From positions 7,636-24,493 of the forward strand of contig LCKU01000008.1 in assembly GCA_001001625.1 (NCBI GenBank): a stretch of DNA of 16,858 nucleotides, given 5' to 3'. Under the pieces are notes generated by a model that was not told the DNA's origin, made no database searches, and was given only the letters and a program-made list of their open reading frames with translations. Shown piece by piece: positions 6,275 through 12,015 of the stretch (position 1 is its first letter; each line of letters opens with the position of its first letter). Position numbers and translations under genes: made by a program. Source of the stretch: Parcubacteria group bacterium GW2011_GWA2_45_30. Its GTDB lineage: Bacteria; Patescibacteriota; Minisyncoccia; Sungbacterales; HO2-52-23.

Positions 6275-6652
6275 TTATTCAATTTCCCAGGGAAATACAA
6301 TCCAGCTTTTTTTCTCACGCAGCGAAAAATCTGGCTTACGGGATGTGTCGTGATGCCAAAAAATCGTGGCAACATGGGGCCGAAATCCCAACCGCGCCTC
6401 CAATGACGCAAGCGTTTTCCCGGAGTCAGAAATATCATCCGCCACTAACATGGTTTTGGTTATATCTTCGGCGCTTAAAATCTGCGGAATTGTCAAACGA
6501 TGGGAAAGCACAACGGCAAGTATAAGTCCCCCGCGCGGGACGCCGTAAATGCCTTGAAATTTTTTTTCCAGCGCCCATGCCGCAATTTTTTCCACATCTT
6601 CGTCAAATTCTCGCCAGGTATATTTAGTTATTTCACCTCTTGAGTCAGCCAT
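6275..6652 (-). CDS. Phosphoribosyltransferase, purine-salvage (Gpt-like) type
   Basis: A PRPP-dependent type I phosphoribosyltransferase, 125 residues. The PRPP-binding loop is VADDISDSGKTL (70-81: acidic pair plus D-S-G-K-T). An N-terminal GIYGVPRGGLILAVVLSHRL forms the pyrophosphate loop with the PRGG motif (39-42), and the C-terminal KSWIVFPWE resembles the end of xanthine/guanine phosphoribosyltransferases. Shorter than E. coli Gpt (about 150 residues). The likely substrate is a purine base, but I cannot assign it from sequence. Its ATG lies inside the 3' end of cutA (25-nt overlap), with the cutA tail AAGAGGTG near by, so translation is probably coupled. Confidence 0.82.
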   Translation of the reverse strand: MADSRGEITKYTWREFDEDVEKIAAWALEKKFQGIYGVPRGGLILAVVLSHRLTIPQILSAEDITKTMLVADDISDSGKTLASLEARLGFRPHVATIFWHHDTSRKPDFSLREKKSWIVFPWEIE

Positions 6653-6936
6653 TGAAAATACTCTTTGTTTATTTTATCCAAAGATATCCTGCCGACAAAG
6701 GGCACTTTATATGAATGTAGACGCCCCACCTCACGTTCTACGATGGCGGCTTTTGACTTTAAAGTTTTTATCAATAAAAGCGTTTCGCGGGTTTTTACAA
6801 TTTTCCCTTTCCAGCGATATGCCGATACTATTCCGGGAATTATTAAAACGCATGCCGCCAGCCGCTTTTGCAAAAGTACCCAGCCAATTTTCTCCGCTTC
6901 TTTTATATTTTTACAGGTGGTTAAAATAAAAACCAT
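6628..6936 (-). CDS. cutA: CutA1-like divalent-ion tolerance protein
   Basis: A small trimeric ferredoxin-like cytoplasmic protein, linked to copper tolerance in E. coli, though its role is poorly defined. 102 residues from the ATG at 6936, which gives the canonical N-terminus MVFILTTCKN. The family blocks appear in order: AEKIGWVLLQKRLAACVLIIPGI, SAYRWKGKI, ETLLLIKTL, LHSYKVPFVGRISL, and a C-terminal YFQWL. The frame is open further upstream, but that would overlap the preceding gene; with this start the gap is 16 nt. It sits between the HELWH gene and the phosphoribosyltransferase in one transcription unit. Confidence 0.9.
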   Translation of the reverse strand: MVFILTTCKNIKEAEKIGWVLLQKRLAACVLIIPGIVSAYRWKGKIVKTRETLLLIKTLKSKAAIVEREVGRLHSYKVPFVGRISLDKINKEYFQWLTQEVK

Positions 6937-6952
6937 GCCTTTAAAATTTTTT

Positions 6953-7813
6953 CTAAAATCCCACGCCAAATTGCCGAAACTTTTCCTTTCCATATGTTTT
7001 TTCCACCAACCTCGCAATTGGCAATATCCTTCCATTCACTTGGCCATCAAGAAAAAGTTTTACTATTTCGTCTTTCGACTTGAATTGATCGCGGTTCCGT
7101 TCCCATAACTCGTGAACCCATCTTGAAAAATCGGCTAATTCCCTCAACCGCGTTGTATCTATGGGCTTTTTCGATTCTTGAATTTCTTTCTTAAATGATT
7201 CATCTCTCTCAAGCACTTCGTTGAAAAAGCGCTTTGTCATATAACCTGCCAGGGCCTCATCAAGATAGTAATACCATCGCTTATCTCCTTCGCGCGAATA
7301 TATGCTAAAACCCTCCCGATATGCTTTAAATTTTCCTTTGATTGTTGTTTGCAACGCAGTATAAACTTTTGCGTGCCATAATTCATGAAAAGTCGTAATG
7401 GCCGTTTCAAGATCATTTCTTCGGTCCACTAAAATTTCACCGAGCACAGAGGCATGAGAGCCAACCCCTAAACGTCCATGCGTATATTCTTTTACACCCC
7501 CTTCTTTCAAATAATGAATATGATCCAATGGCACGGAAACTTTTTTGTTCCGTCCGAGTTCTTCAAGAAATCGATCTGTAGCGTTTGCGACAAGTTCAAT
7601 AATTTCTCTATCGCGATCGCTCTTTTCAAGCTCCAAATCTTTTTTCGGTTCACCCGCTTTTTCGTAAAGCTCCGCTAACGCCTCATGCACATTTTTTATT
7701 TTTTCACCACTCTCCTTCCATTGATCGCCAAATCGCAATTTGCTTTCTTCATCGGAAAGAATTTCTTTCCCTACAAACTTATCATAATGTTGTACTTCTT
7801 TTCCCCCTTTCAT
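6953..7813 (-). CDS. Putative HExxH metallopeptidase, family not recognised
   Basis: 286 residues from the ATG at 7813 (MKGGKEVQHYDKF). I do not recognise a named family. The key feature is TTFHELWHAKVY, an HExxH zinc site (His143, Glu144, His147), followed 39 residues later by YLDEALAGYM, whose Glu186 is well placed as a third ligand in the manner of gluzincins. Before it, a strand-like SHASVLGEILVD leads into the active helix, as in many zincins. No signal peptide and no membrane helix, so probably cytoplasmic. The N-terminal third is charged and helical. It starts the block with cutA, the phosphoribosyltransferase, smc and the Nudix gene. An upstream start in frame (7891) would place the promoter inside the gene, so it is less likely. 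Confidence 0.72.
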   Translation of the reverse strand: MKGGKEVQHYDKFVGKEILSDEESKLRFGDQWKESGEKIKNVHEALAELYEKAGEPKKDLELEKSDRDREIIELVANATDRFLEELGRNKKVSVPLDHIHYLKEGGVKEYTHGRLGVGSHASVLGEILVDRRNDLETAITTFHELWHAKVYTALQTTIKGKFKAYREGFSIYSREGDKRWYYYLDEALAGYMTKRFFNEVLERDESFKKEIQESKKPIDTTRLRELADFSRWVHELWERNRDQFKSKDEIVKLFLDGQVNGRILPIARLVEKTYGKEKFRQFGVGF

Positions 7814-7828
7814 ATGAATAATTACTAT

Positions 7829-7844
7829 ATTATACAAAATTATA
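7829..7844 (-). promoter_or_regulatory. Tandem -10 boxes before the HELWH gene
   Basis: Two TATAAT hexamers on the minus strand (7844-7839 and 7834-7829), each preceded by TTTTG or TTTG. The nearer ends 15 nt before the ATG at 7813. No convincing -35 box is seen for either. Confidence 0.45.
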
Positions 7845-7942
7845 CAAAGTCGCACCTTGCGGCTACCTTCAGAAAATCCACCTTTAAGCAAGAAATGCGC
7901 TACATTGATAAAAACTAATTTACGAGTGTATAGACGGTTGAG

Positions 7943-8173
7943 GCAATATAATTTTGAAAAACCCCCAAGTGAGTGACTGCGATTTCATATATTGTAATTT
8001 CAGACAATGGGAGGACGCGAAAGCTCGGTTTTTGCGAAGCCGCGTTAGACGCGGCAAAGCGAAATTTCGCGTCCGACCCTTAGCGAGTCCCGCGCTGGAC
8101 GGGACGAGGCGTGTCTGAAATTACAATATATGAAATCCGCATGAGCGAGGATCAGTGTTTCAAAATCATATTG
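7943..8173. repeat. 231-bp non-coding palindromic element
   Basis: The inner arms 7981-8006 and 8112-8137 are a perfect 26-bp inverted repeat. Outside a 20-21 nt unpaired stretch, 7943-7958 and 8158-8173 pair again at 15 of 16 positions. The 105-nt core is GC-rich against AT-rich flanks and holds three hairpins: GGACGCGAAA (8013-8022) with TTTCGCGTCC (8065-8074), GCCGCG-TTAGA-CGCGGC (8039-8055) nested within it, and GTCCCG-CGCTGGA-CGGGAC (8087-8105). No coding potential was seen. It lies between the rnc stop and the HELWH promoter. A MITE, a structured RNA, or a large transcription-stop structure are all possible; no target duplication was found. Confidence 0.85.
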
Positions 8174-8194
8174 CCGAAAACCGCTATAACGAGT

Positions 8195-8908
8195 TTAAAC
8201 CCATCCCCTCACCCGCAACCCATTCCGAGCGGCTTCCTCCTGCGCCAGTTGCTTAGACGGCCCCTCGCCTTCGGCCACCAATTCTTTCTCCAAAAATACC
8301 CCCACCACAAAATGCTTGTCATGATCCGGCCCCCATTCGCGTATTACTTCATAGCCTGGAGTGACTCCCACCCGTTCCTGGGCCTCTTCCTGAAAAAGGG
8401 ACTTGGGATCTTTATAGAGCTTTTTGGCCAAAACCTCATCCAAATGCGAAAGTACTGCGCGCTCAATAAATTTTTTGGCCGCCTCATATCCGAGATCCAG
8501 ATAAATCGCGCCCACTAGCGCCTCAAAAGCATTGGCTAAGATATACTGGCGTGCTCTACCCATGTCTTTAGCCTCGCCCCGTGAGAGCAGCAAGACCTCA
8601 TTCATTTCAAGTTCCACCGCAATATCTGAAAGCATATTGGCATTGACCAAAGCCGCGCGGAAACTGGTTAATTCTCCCTCGGGTTTATCCGGAAACATAT
8701 CAAAAAGCCTCTCAGTAACTGCGAGTTCCAAGACCGCATCCCCTAAAAATTCCAGACGTTCATTGTGCCCCAGACCAAACGAAGGATTTTCGTTAATATA
8801 GGAGCGATGCGTCAGGGCTTGACGCAATAAATCTTTATTATTAAATTTAAGAGATATTCTTTCCTCAAATTGGGAGAAATCCCGCACAAAACAATTAACA
8901 ATTGACAA
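8195..8908 (-). CDS. rnc: Ribonuclease III
   Basis: Double-strand-specific endoribonuclease for rRNA and mRNA processing, cytoplasmic. 237 residues: an RNase III domain with ALTHRSY (31-37) and the signature NERLEFLGDAVL (49-60), then a dsRNA-binding domain from about 165 (DPKSLFQEEAQ...VVGVFLEKELVAEGEGPSKQLAQEEAA). The metal ligands Glu50, Asp57 and Glu129 are in place, but the position matching the first acidic residue of E. coli ADTVEALIG is Asn126 (ANAFEALVG). The start is uncertain: the TTG at 8908 lies inside a 7-nt repeat element; a GTG at 8887 begins VRDFSQFEE closer to the conserved domain; neither has a Shine-Dalgarno. It follows rpmF and nusB, 60 nt after nusB, the repeat filling the gap. 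Confidence 0.93.
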   Translation of the reverse strand: MSIVNCFVRDFSQFEERISLKFNNKDLLRQALTHRSYINENPSFGLGHNERLEFLGDAVLELAVTERLFDMFPDKPEGELTSFRAALVNANMLSDIAVELEMNEVLLLSRGEAKDMGRARQYILANAFEALVGAIYLDLGYEAAKKFIERAVLSHLDEVLAKKLYKDPKSLFQEEAQERVGVTPGYEVIREWGPDHDKHFVVGVFLEKELVAEGEGPSKQLAQEEAARNGLRVRGWV

Positions 8909-8968
8909 ATAACATTTGACAAATATTCACATTGGTCAAATGTCAGGTGTCAGATGTCGGATGTTAAT
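8891..8968. repeat. Eleven-unit 7-nt element at the nusB-rnc junction
   Basis: Reads in strict 7-nt register: ACAATTA, ACAATTG, ACAAATA, ACATTTG, ACAAATA, TTCACAT, TGGTCAA, ATGTCAG, GTGTCAG, ATGTCGG, ATGTTAA. The second half is largely the reverse complement of the first. ACATTTGAC (8912-8920) and GTCAAATGT (8935-8943) form a 9-bp stem, and ATTAACA/TGTTAAT close the outside. It covers the TTG start and the first codons of rnc. Confidence 0.8.
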
Positions 8969-9508
8969 TTATTCAGAACTTTTTTTCTCTTTCTCCTCTT
9001 TATCCTTTCCTTCCGCTTCTTCCTTCTCTTTCTCCTCTTCCCTTTTCTTAGCCAATTCGGCTCGGTTCGGATAATCTTTACCCGGCTCCCCTATCTCTCT
9101 ATACACAGTGCCCAAAACCCCGTTAATAAATCTGCCGGACGACTCGCCGCCAAATGATTTGGCAAGCTCGATCGCCTCATTGATCGCAACCTTAGGAGGA
9201 ACCTCATCGTGGTTGCCGAATAACAACTCATATAAGCCCAGACGCAAAACCGCGCGGTCAATCGAAGTAATTTGTTCAATCGGCCATTCGGGCGCGGCTT
9301 TTTCAATAATCGCATTTATCTTATCTAGGTTTTCCACAACGCCACTAAGCATGCGGTCAATAAAACCATACTCCTCGTCAAGTCCCGGGCCGAATTCTTT
9401 TTTATTCCGCTCCACGATCTCCGGCAGGGATTTGGATTCTTTACCTTGAAAATCCCACTCAAAGAGGGATTGCATGGCAATGGAACGAGCAAGATGTCTT
9501 GAAGCCAC
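8969..9508 (-). CDS. nusB: Transcription antitermination factor NusB
   Basis: An all-helical RNA-binding factor of the rRNA antitermination complex with NusE/S10. 179 residues: ASRHLARSIAMQSLFEWDFQ (2-21), the IEQITSIDRAVLRLGLYELLF block, VPPKVAINEAIELAKSFGGE and SSGRFINGVLGTV, all standard NusB. From about 150 there is a ~30-residue tail of almost only Glu, Lys and Ala (KKREEEKEKEEAEGKDKEEK), absent from typical NusB and probably disordered. The start is the GTG at 9508, right before the conserved region; no Shine-Dalgarno, as the upstream gap is a 7-nt repeat. Cotranscribed with rpmF and rnc. Confidence 0.93.
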   Translation of the reverse strand: MASRHLARSIAMQSLFEWDFQGKESKSLPEIVERNKKEFGPGLDEEYGFIDRMLSGVVENLDKINAIIEKAAPEWPIEQITSIDRAVLRLGLYELLFGNHDEVPPKVAINEAIELAKSFGGESSGRFINGVLGTVYREIGEPGKDYPNRAELAKKREEEKEKEEAEGKDKEEKEKKSSE

Positions 9509-9513
9509 TTAAC

Positions 9514-9575
9514 TTAGTTTTTAGTTTTTAGTTTTTAGTTTTTAGCAAAAACCTAATAACTATCAACTATCAACT
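9514..9575. repeat. 7-nt inverted repeat element between rpmF and nusB
   Basis: Four exact AGTTTTT units (9516-9543) are followed, after a 14-nt middle, by two AACTATC units (9558-9571) and a partial one. AGTT and AACT pair at 7-nt spacing, so the RNA can fold as a hairpin with internal mismatches. It occupies the whole 65-nt gap from the rpmF stop to the nusB GTG. Confidence 0.85.
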
Positions 9576-9859
9576 CATTTATGAGAAAGTTCTTCTGGAT
9601 TTAATGTTTTCCCGCTCTCCGTCTGTTCTTCTTCATGCGCATGCAATTCTTTTTCCCGTTTTTTGCGCTCTTTTTTATCAAGTTTTGCCAACACATCAAC
9701 AACCTGCCGGCCGGCATAATAGCCGCAGTTTTTGCACATAATATGGGGACGAAGCGGCTTTCCGCAATGGCCGCACGAAGCAAAGCGCACGTGTTTAAGC
9801 GCGTGGTGCGAGCGCACCCGGTTCCGCTTGCTCTTGGTATGTCTCATTCGAACTACCAT
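9575..9859 (-). CDS. rpmF: 50S ribosomal protein L32
   Basis: A large-subunit ribosomal protein, 94 residues against about 56-60 in most bacteria. MVVRMRHTKSKRNRVRSHHA gives the basic N-terminus. A zinc ribbon CGHC...CKNC (Cys29, 32, 42, 45) is complete, so this is the zinc-containing C+ form. After YYAGRQVVDV a 40-residue Lys/Glu-rich extension follows (KLDKKERKKREKELHAHEEE). The stop is UGA. A 17-bp-spaced promoter ends 6 nt before the ATG, so the rpmF-nusB-rnc mRNA starts without a leader. A second ATG at residue 5 is possible. Confidence 0.95.
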   Translation of the reverse strand: MVVRMRHTKSKRNRVRSHHALKHVRFASCGHCGKPLRPHIMCKNCGYYAGRQVVDVLAKLDKKERKKREKELHAHEEEQTESGKTLNPEELSHK

Positions 9860-9865
9860 GATTGA

Positions 9866-9894
9866 ATAATACTAAATATTACTTAATCTGACAA
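9866..9894 (-). promoter_or_regulatory. rpmF-nusB-rnc promoter (leaderless)
   Basis: TTGTCA (9894-9889), 17-bp spacer, TATTAT (9871-9866) on the minus strand; the -10 ends 6 nt before the rpmF ATG. Confidence 0.75.
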
Positions 9895-9904
9895 GCAAAT
9901 GTAA

Positions 9905-9926
9905 AAAGGCCGACTAACCGGCCTTT
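9905..9926 (-). terminator. Intrinsic terminator after the 86-residue gene
   Basis: AAAGGCCG (9905-9912), 6-nt loop, CGGCCTTT (9919-9926). Read on the minus strand the stem ends in CCTTTTT, a classic terminator overlapping the stop codon of the upstream gene. It insulates rpmF from that unit. Confidence 0.85.
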
Positions 9927-10185
9927 ATTTATATTTAAGTTTTGAGGAACAGCATATCATTCTAACCCATGACTGCCTAGATATCTTGTTAATAGAAGCA
10001 CGAGAAAGTTTTGCCGTAAAAATACGCCGACCACCCAATTCCACGCATACGCCGAAATCTTCCAAAAATTTGCGCTCCTTTTTCCGGAAATCCTCGGCAA
10101 CATGGATAAAAACATCGAATTCATCGTCGTTAGAAGCTCCGTGTAATACTACGGCAAACGGCGCATCAATTTTCTGATAATTCAT
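9925..10185 (-). CDS. Hypothetical 86-residue protein
   Basis: No family recognised with confidence. The segment EFDVFIHVAEDFRKKERKFLEDFGVCVELGGRRIFTAKLSRASI... ends in INKISRQSWVRMI and has the pattern of a small ferredoxin-like domain seen at the N-terminus of some subtilisin-type proteases (inhibitor/propeptide-like: strand, helix, Leu-Glu-x-Gly-Val turn, R-I-x-T-A strand, helix, W-V-R). That likeness is from memory and weak. No signal peptide. Its ATG overlaps the stop of the preceding small secreted-protein gene by 4 nt (ATGA), so the two are translationally coupled; a terminator overlaps its stop codon. Confidence 0.7.
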   Translation of the reverse strand: MNYQKIDAPFAVVLHGASNDDEFDVFIHVAEDFRKKERKFLEDFGVCVELGGRRIFTAKLSRASINKISRQSWVRMICCSSKLKYK

Positions 10186-10376
10186 TTCATTTCTCCTTTC
10201 TCCCGCAAACGTTTCATCAGATCTTCAAATCCGCTGTTTACAATAGCGCGAATTTCATCGGTGGTTTCACGAATCCGCTCGGTGGGCACAATGGCGTAAA
10301 GCGATGATGGCACCGCCATTCCAAAAACCAAAGTCATGCCGATAACTGCGACAAATACAAAGTGACGGAATTTCAT
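10182..10376 (-). CDS. Small secreted or membrane-anchored protein
   Basis: 64 residues from the ATG at 10376 (MKFRHFVFVAV). Residues 4-28 form a signal peptide: basic start, hydrophobic core FVFVAVIGMTLVFGMAV, and a cleavage-like SLYA before IVPTER. The mature part is only about 35 residues (VPTERIRETTDEIRAIVNSG..., helical). It resembles the first mature helix of MlaC/Ttg2D-type lipid-binding proteins, which begin with a T-E-x-L/I-R-x-T-x-D-x-V pattern, so it may be a remnant; this is weak. AAAGGA ends 8 nt before the ATG, one of the few good Shine-Dalgarno sites here. It is coupled to the next gene by ATGA. Confidence 0.75.
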   Translation of the reverse strand: MKFRHFVFVAVIGMTLVFGMAVPSSLYAIVPTERIRETTDEIRAIVNSGFEDLMKRLREKGEMK

Positions 10377-10439
10377 CAAAGATTTCCTTTGTGAAGAGTA
10401 CTAATAACCACCCTACATCCGAACTGAATTTTTATCAAA

Positions 10440-11123
10440 TTATACATCTCGTATCCGAAAAGATTTTCGATGAATATCCGAACGGCCGAATTTTTTAATG
10501 CGCTCCCGATGCAATGCGGTGCCATATCCTTTATGCAGATCAAAACAATACTTGGGATATTTTTTATGAAAACGCAGCATAATGCGGTCGCGCAAAACCT
10601 TGGCTATGATGGAGGCGGCGGATATAGCAGAGATTTTCTCATCGCCCTTGATAATTGCCTCATGGGGAATATGCGGAGGAAGTTTTAAACCGCCATCCAA
10701 AAAGGTAGTCCCTCGACCATGCTCGGGAACTATTACTTTATTCTTCAAGCGGAGTCGAGAAGTGCAATTACCACATAGTTTTTTGTGCACTCGTAATGCG
10801 CCTAAATTTGCCGCCTGCGAGATATTGATCCGGTCAATAACTTTGGGCGAAATTTTTGCCACCGCCCACTTAATTTGCGGATGACTGGTTAAAATTTCAA
10901 ACCACTCCTCCCGCTGTTTAGCGGATAGTTTTTTCGAGTCCTTTAACCTTTTAGTTCTTAATACTTGATACTTAATACTTGATTCTAGTTTAATTCCCGC
11001 AACCACAACCGGTCCGGCCAGCGGACCGCGTCCAGCTTCATCAATTCCTATGATGTGGTTTTGTCTAATTGACCCCGTTAGAAATTTAATTTTGGGATTA
11101 AACTTGTCAATATAATTTTGCAT
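10440..11123 (-). CDS. rnhB: Ribonuclease HII with repeat-encoded insertions
   Basis: Removes RNA from RNA-DNA hybrids and single ribonucleotides from DNA. 227 residues. The core is intact: GIDEAGRGPLAGPVV (Asp28, Glu29), DSKKLSAKQRE, FLDGG (Asp143), IIKGDEKISAISAASIIAKV (Asp161), HKGYGT and a final SDIHRKSF. Three segments look foreign: residues 1-16, encoded by MITE-like element B; about 47-60 (ESSIKYQVLRTKRL), encoded by 7-nt repeats; and about 117-141 (CGNCTSRLRLKNKVIVPEHG...), about 12 residues longer than usual and encoded by two imperfect palindromes. The active site is untouched, so the enzyme is probably functional. TATAAT (11148-11143), within element B, may be its -10 box, 19 nt before the ATG. 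Confidence 0.93.
   Translation of the reverse strand: MQNYIDKFNPKIKFLTGSIRQNHIIGIDEAGRGPLAGPVVVAGIKLESSIKYQVLRTKRLKDSKKLSAKQREEWFEILTSHPQIKWAVAKISPKVIDRINISQAANLGALRVHKKLCGNCTSRLRLKNKVIVPEHGRGTTFLDGGLKLPPHIPHEAIIKGDEKISAISAASIIAKVLRDRIMLRFHKKYPKYCFDLHKGYGTALHRERIKKFGRSDIHRKSFRIRDV
10708..10764. repeat. Two imperfect palindromes in frame within rnhB
   Basis: The first, 10708-10730 (GTCCCTCGACC-ATG-CTCGGGAAC), folds around CTCGA/TCGGG with mismatches. The second, about 10744-10763 (CTTCAAGCGGAG-TCGAGAAG), pairs CTTC with GAAG. They encode the loop TSRLRLK...VPEHGRGT of RNase HII. Both look to me like dispersed palindromic repeats common in some bacterial genomes; that is memory, not a search. 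Confidence 0.55.
10953..10987. repeat. 7-nt tandem tract inside rnhB
   Basis: AGTTCTT, AATACTT, GATACTT, AATACTT, GATTCTA in continuous 7-nt register. It encodes the loop IKYQVLRTK of RNase HII between the first strand pair and the conserved DSKKLS segment. Confidence 0.85.
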
Positions 11124-11175
11124 AAATTTAACTCAACTCTAAATTATAGATAATCACATTTCTAACGGGGTTGAC
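11069..11175. mobile_element. MITE-like element B (CCCCGTTA termini, TTGAC flanks)
   Basis: Perfect 14-bp inverted repeats, ACCCCGTTAGAAAT (11072-11085) and ATTTCTAACGGGGT (11158-11171), with TTGAC directly on both sides (11069-11073, 11171-11175). The element proper (11074-11170) is 97 bp, against 95 bp for element A, with the same outer CCCCGTTA/TAACGGGG. Its AT-rich interior differs from that of A. It contains the rnhB -10-like TATAAT, the ATG and the first 16 codons. The right-hand TTGAC(G) may also serve as the -35 of the next plus-strand gene, 17 bp before a weak TACTTT (11194-11199). Confidence 0.6.
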
Positions 11176-11233
11176 GAAAATTTCATATGGGATTACTTTT
11201 AGTATAGCTTCTCTTACAAAATATGGAAATATT

Positions 11234-11911
11234 ATGCGCATACCCCATATGCTTCTTACCGCGCTGATATTATTTTTTGCGACATCCGGTTACGCGCTAC
11301 CGCAAGAAGATAAACTCCCCGCACTAATTCGAAACATAAGCGTTACGGTACTGCTTGATCAAATTCTTATATATGAAAAAGGCCGTAGCGAACTTGAATC
11401 GGAAATCCGCAAAATTTTTGAAAACGCATCGTCTGTTTTCGAAAAAGAATTCTCTGTTACTTTTTCTATTGACGCGCTGACTCCCTGGCAAGCCCCTTAC
11501 GACACGAACGAATCATTAGATCCTCACGTCGTAATTTCAGAAACCGCCAAAACCGGGAAAAAAAACAAATCAGACATTACCATCGCTATTCTCCAAGCTT
11601 ATATGTCTATTCCCGTTGAATACGAGATTGAAACTCTTGACGGCAGAAAATTTATAATAGAAAACGCCGAGTGGTACTCTGGATATGCCAATGCCGAAAA
11701 AAATGTAGCCGCCATCGTTCTACACGAACGCTCCAGCGTATCCTTAATCCACGAGATCGCACATATTTTTTACGCCGGCCATACGGAATCACACTCCATT
11801 ATGAATGAGTCATTAATTATAACAGATGAACCGCTTGATTTTGATGAAGAAAATCGGCAAATCATCCTGGAAAACCGCTTGCGAAGTTTCGACAAATCAT
11901 TAATTCCCTGA
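11234..11911 (+). CDS. Secreted matrixin-like zinc metalloprotease
   Basis: 226 residues from the ATG at 11234, which starts a good signal peptide (MRIPHMLLTALILFFATSGYA, cleavage before LPQ). An upstream TTG in frame at 11171 would bury the signal peptide. Near the C-terminus HEIAHIFYAGHTESHSIM (173-190) matches the metzincin layout HExxHxxGxxH plus Met-turn: zinc ligands His173, His177, His183, catalytic Glu174 and SIM (188-190), as in matrixins (HExGHxLGLGH...SIM). The usual Gly is Tyr180. The rest (VTVLLDQILIY, FSVTFSIDAL, SDITIAILQAY) fits the strands of a metzincin fold. Probably exported, where it could cut surface or host proteins. A terminator follows immediately. Confidence 0.8.
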   Translation: MRIPHMLLTALILFFATSGYALPQEDKLPALIRNISVTVLLDQILIYEKGRSELESEIRKIFENASSVFEKEFSVTFSIDALTPWQAPYDTNESLDPHVVISETAKTGKKNKSDITIAILQAYMSIPVEYEIETLDGRKFIIENAEWYSGYANAEKNVAAIVLHERSSVSLIHEIAHIFYAGHTESHSIMNESLIITDEPLDFDEENRQIILENRLRSFDKSLIP

Positions 11912-11926
11912 CAAAGGGAATTTTTT
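11902..11926 (+). terminator. Terminator of the matrixin-like gene
   Basis: AATTCCCT (11902-11909), 5-nt loop, AGGGAATT (11915-11922), then T (to 11926). It overlaps the TGA stop codon. Confidence 0.8.
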
Positions 11927-11980
11927 CAAACTGTGGATATCTCAAATTCCGCCCTTATTTATTGGGGTTTTTTTATAAAA

Positions 11981-12009
11981 TTGCCGTAACCAAGAATGAT
12001 TTGTATAAT
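11981..12009 (+). promoter_or_regulatory. dnaE promoter
   Basis: TTGCCG (11981-11986), 17-bp spacer, TATAAT (12004-12009). Start of transcription is expected near 12016, giving a leader of about 80 nt. Confidence 0.8.
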
Positions 12010-12015
12010 GAGAAT

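Noticed and set aside
5862..6353. 163-codon plus-strand open frame over the smc start
   Set aside because: It is antisense to the conserved SMC N-terminus and shows no motif, promoter or ribosome site.
7943..8173. tRNA or rRNA gene in the GC-rich core
   Set aside because: The hairpins do not form a cloverleaf with acceptor stem, T loop or CCA, and no rRNA segment was recognised. No tRNA was seen elsewhere in the window.
8111..8518. 135-codon plus-strand open frame
   Set aside because: It covers one arm of the palindrome and then runs antisense to the conserved dsRNA-binding domain of rnc.
8891..8968. CRISPR-like regular repetition
   Set aside because: Units are only 7 nt, directly abutting, partly inverted and with no spacers; no cas genes are near.
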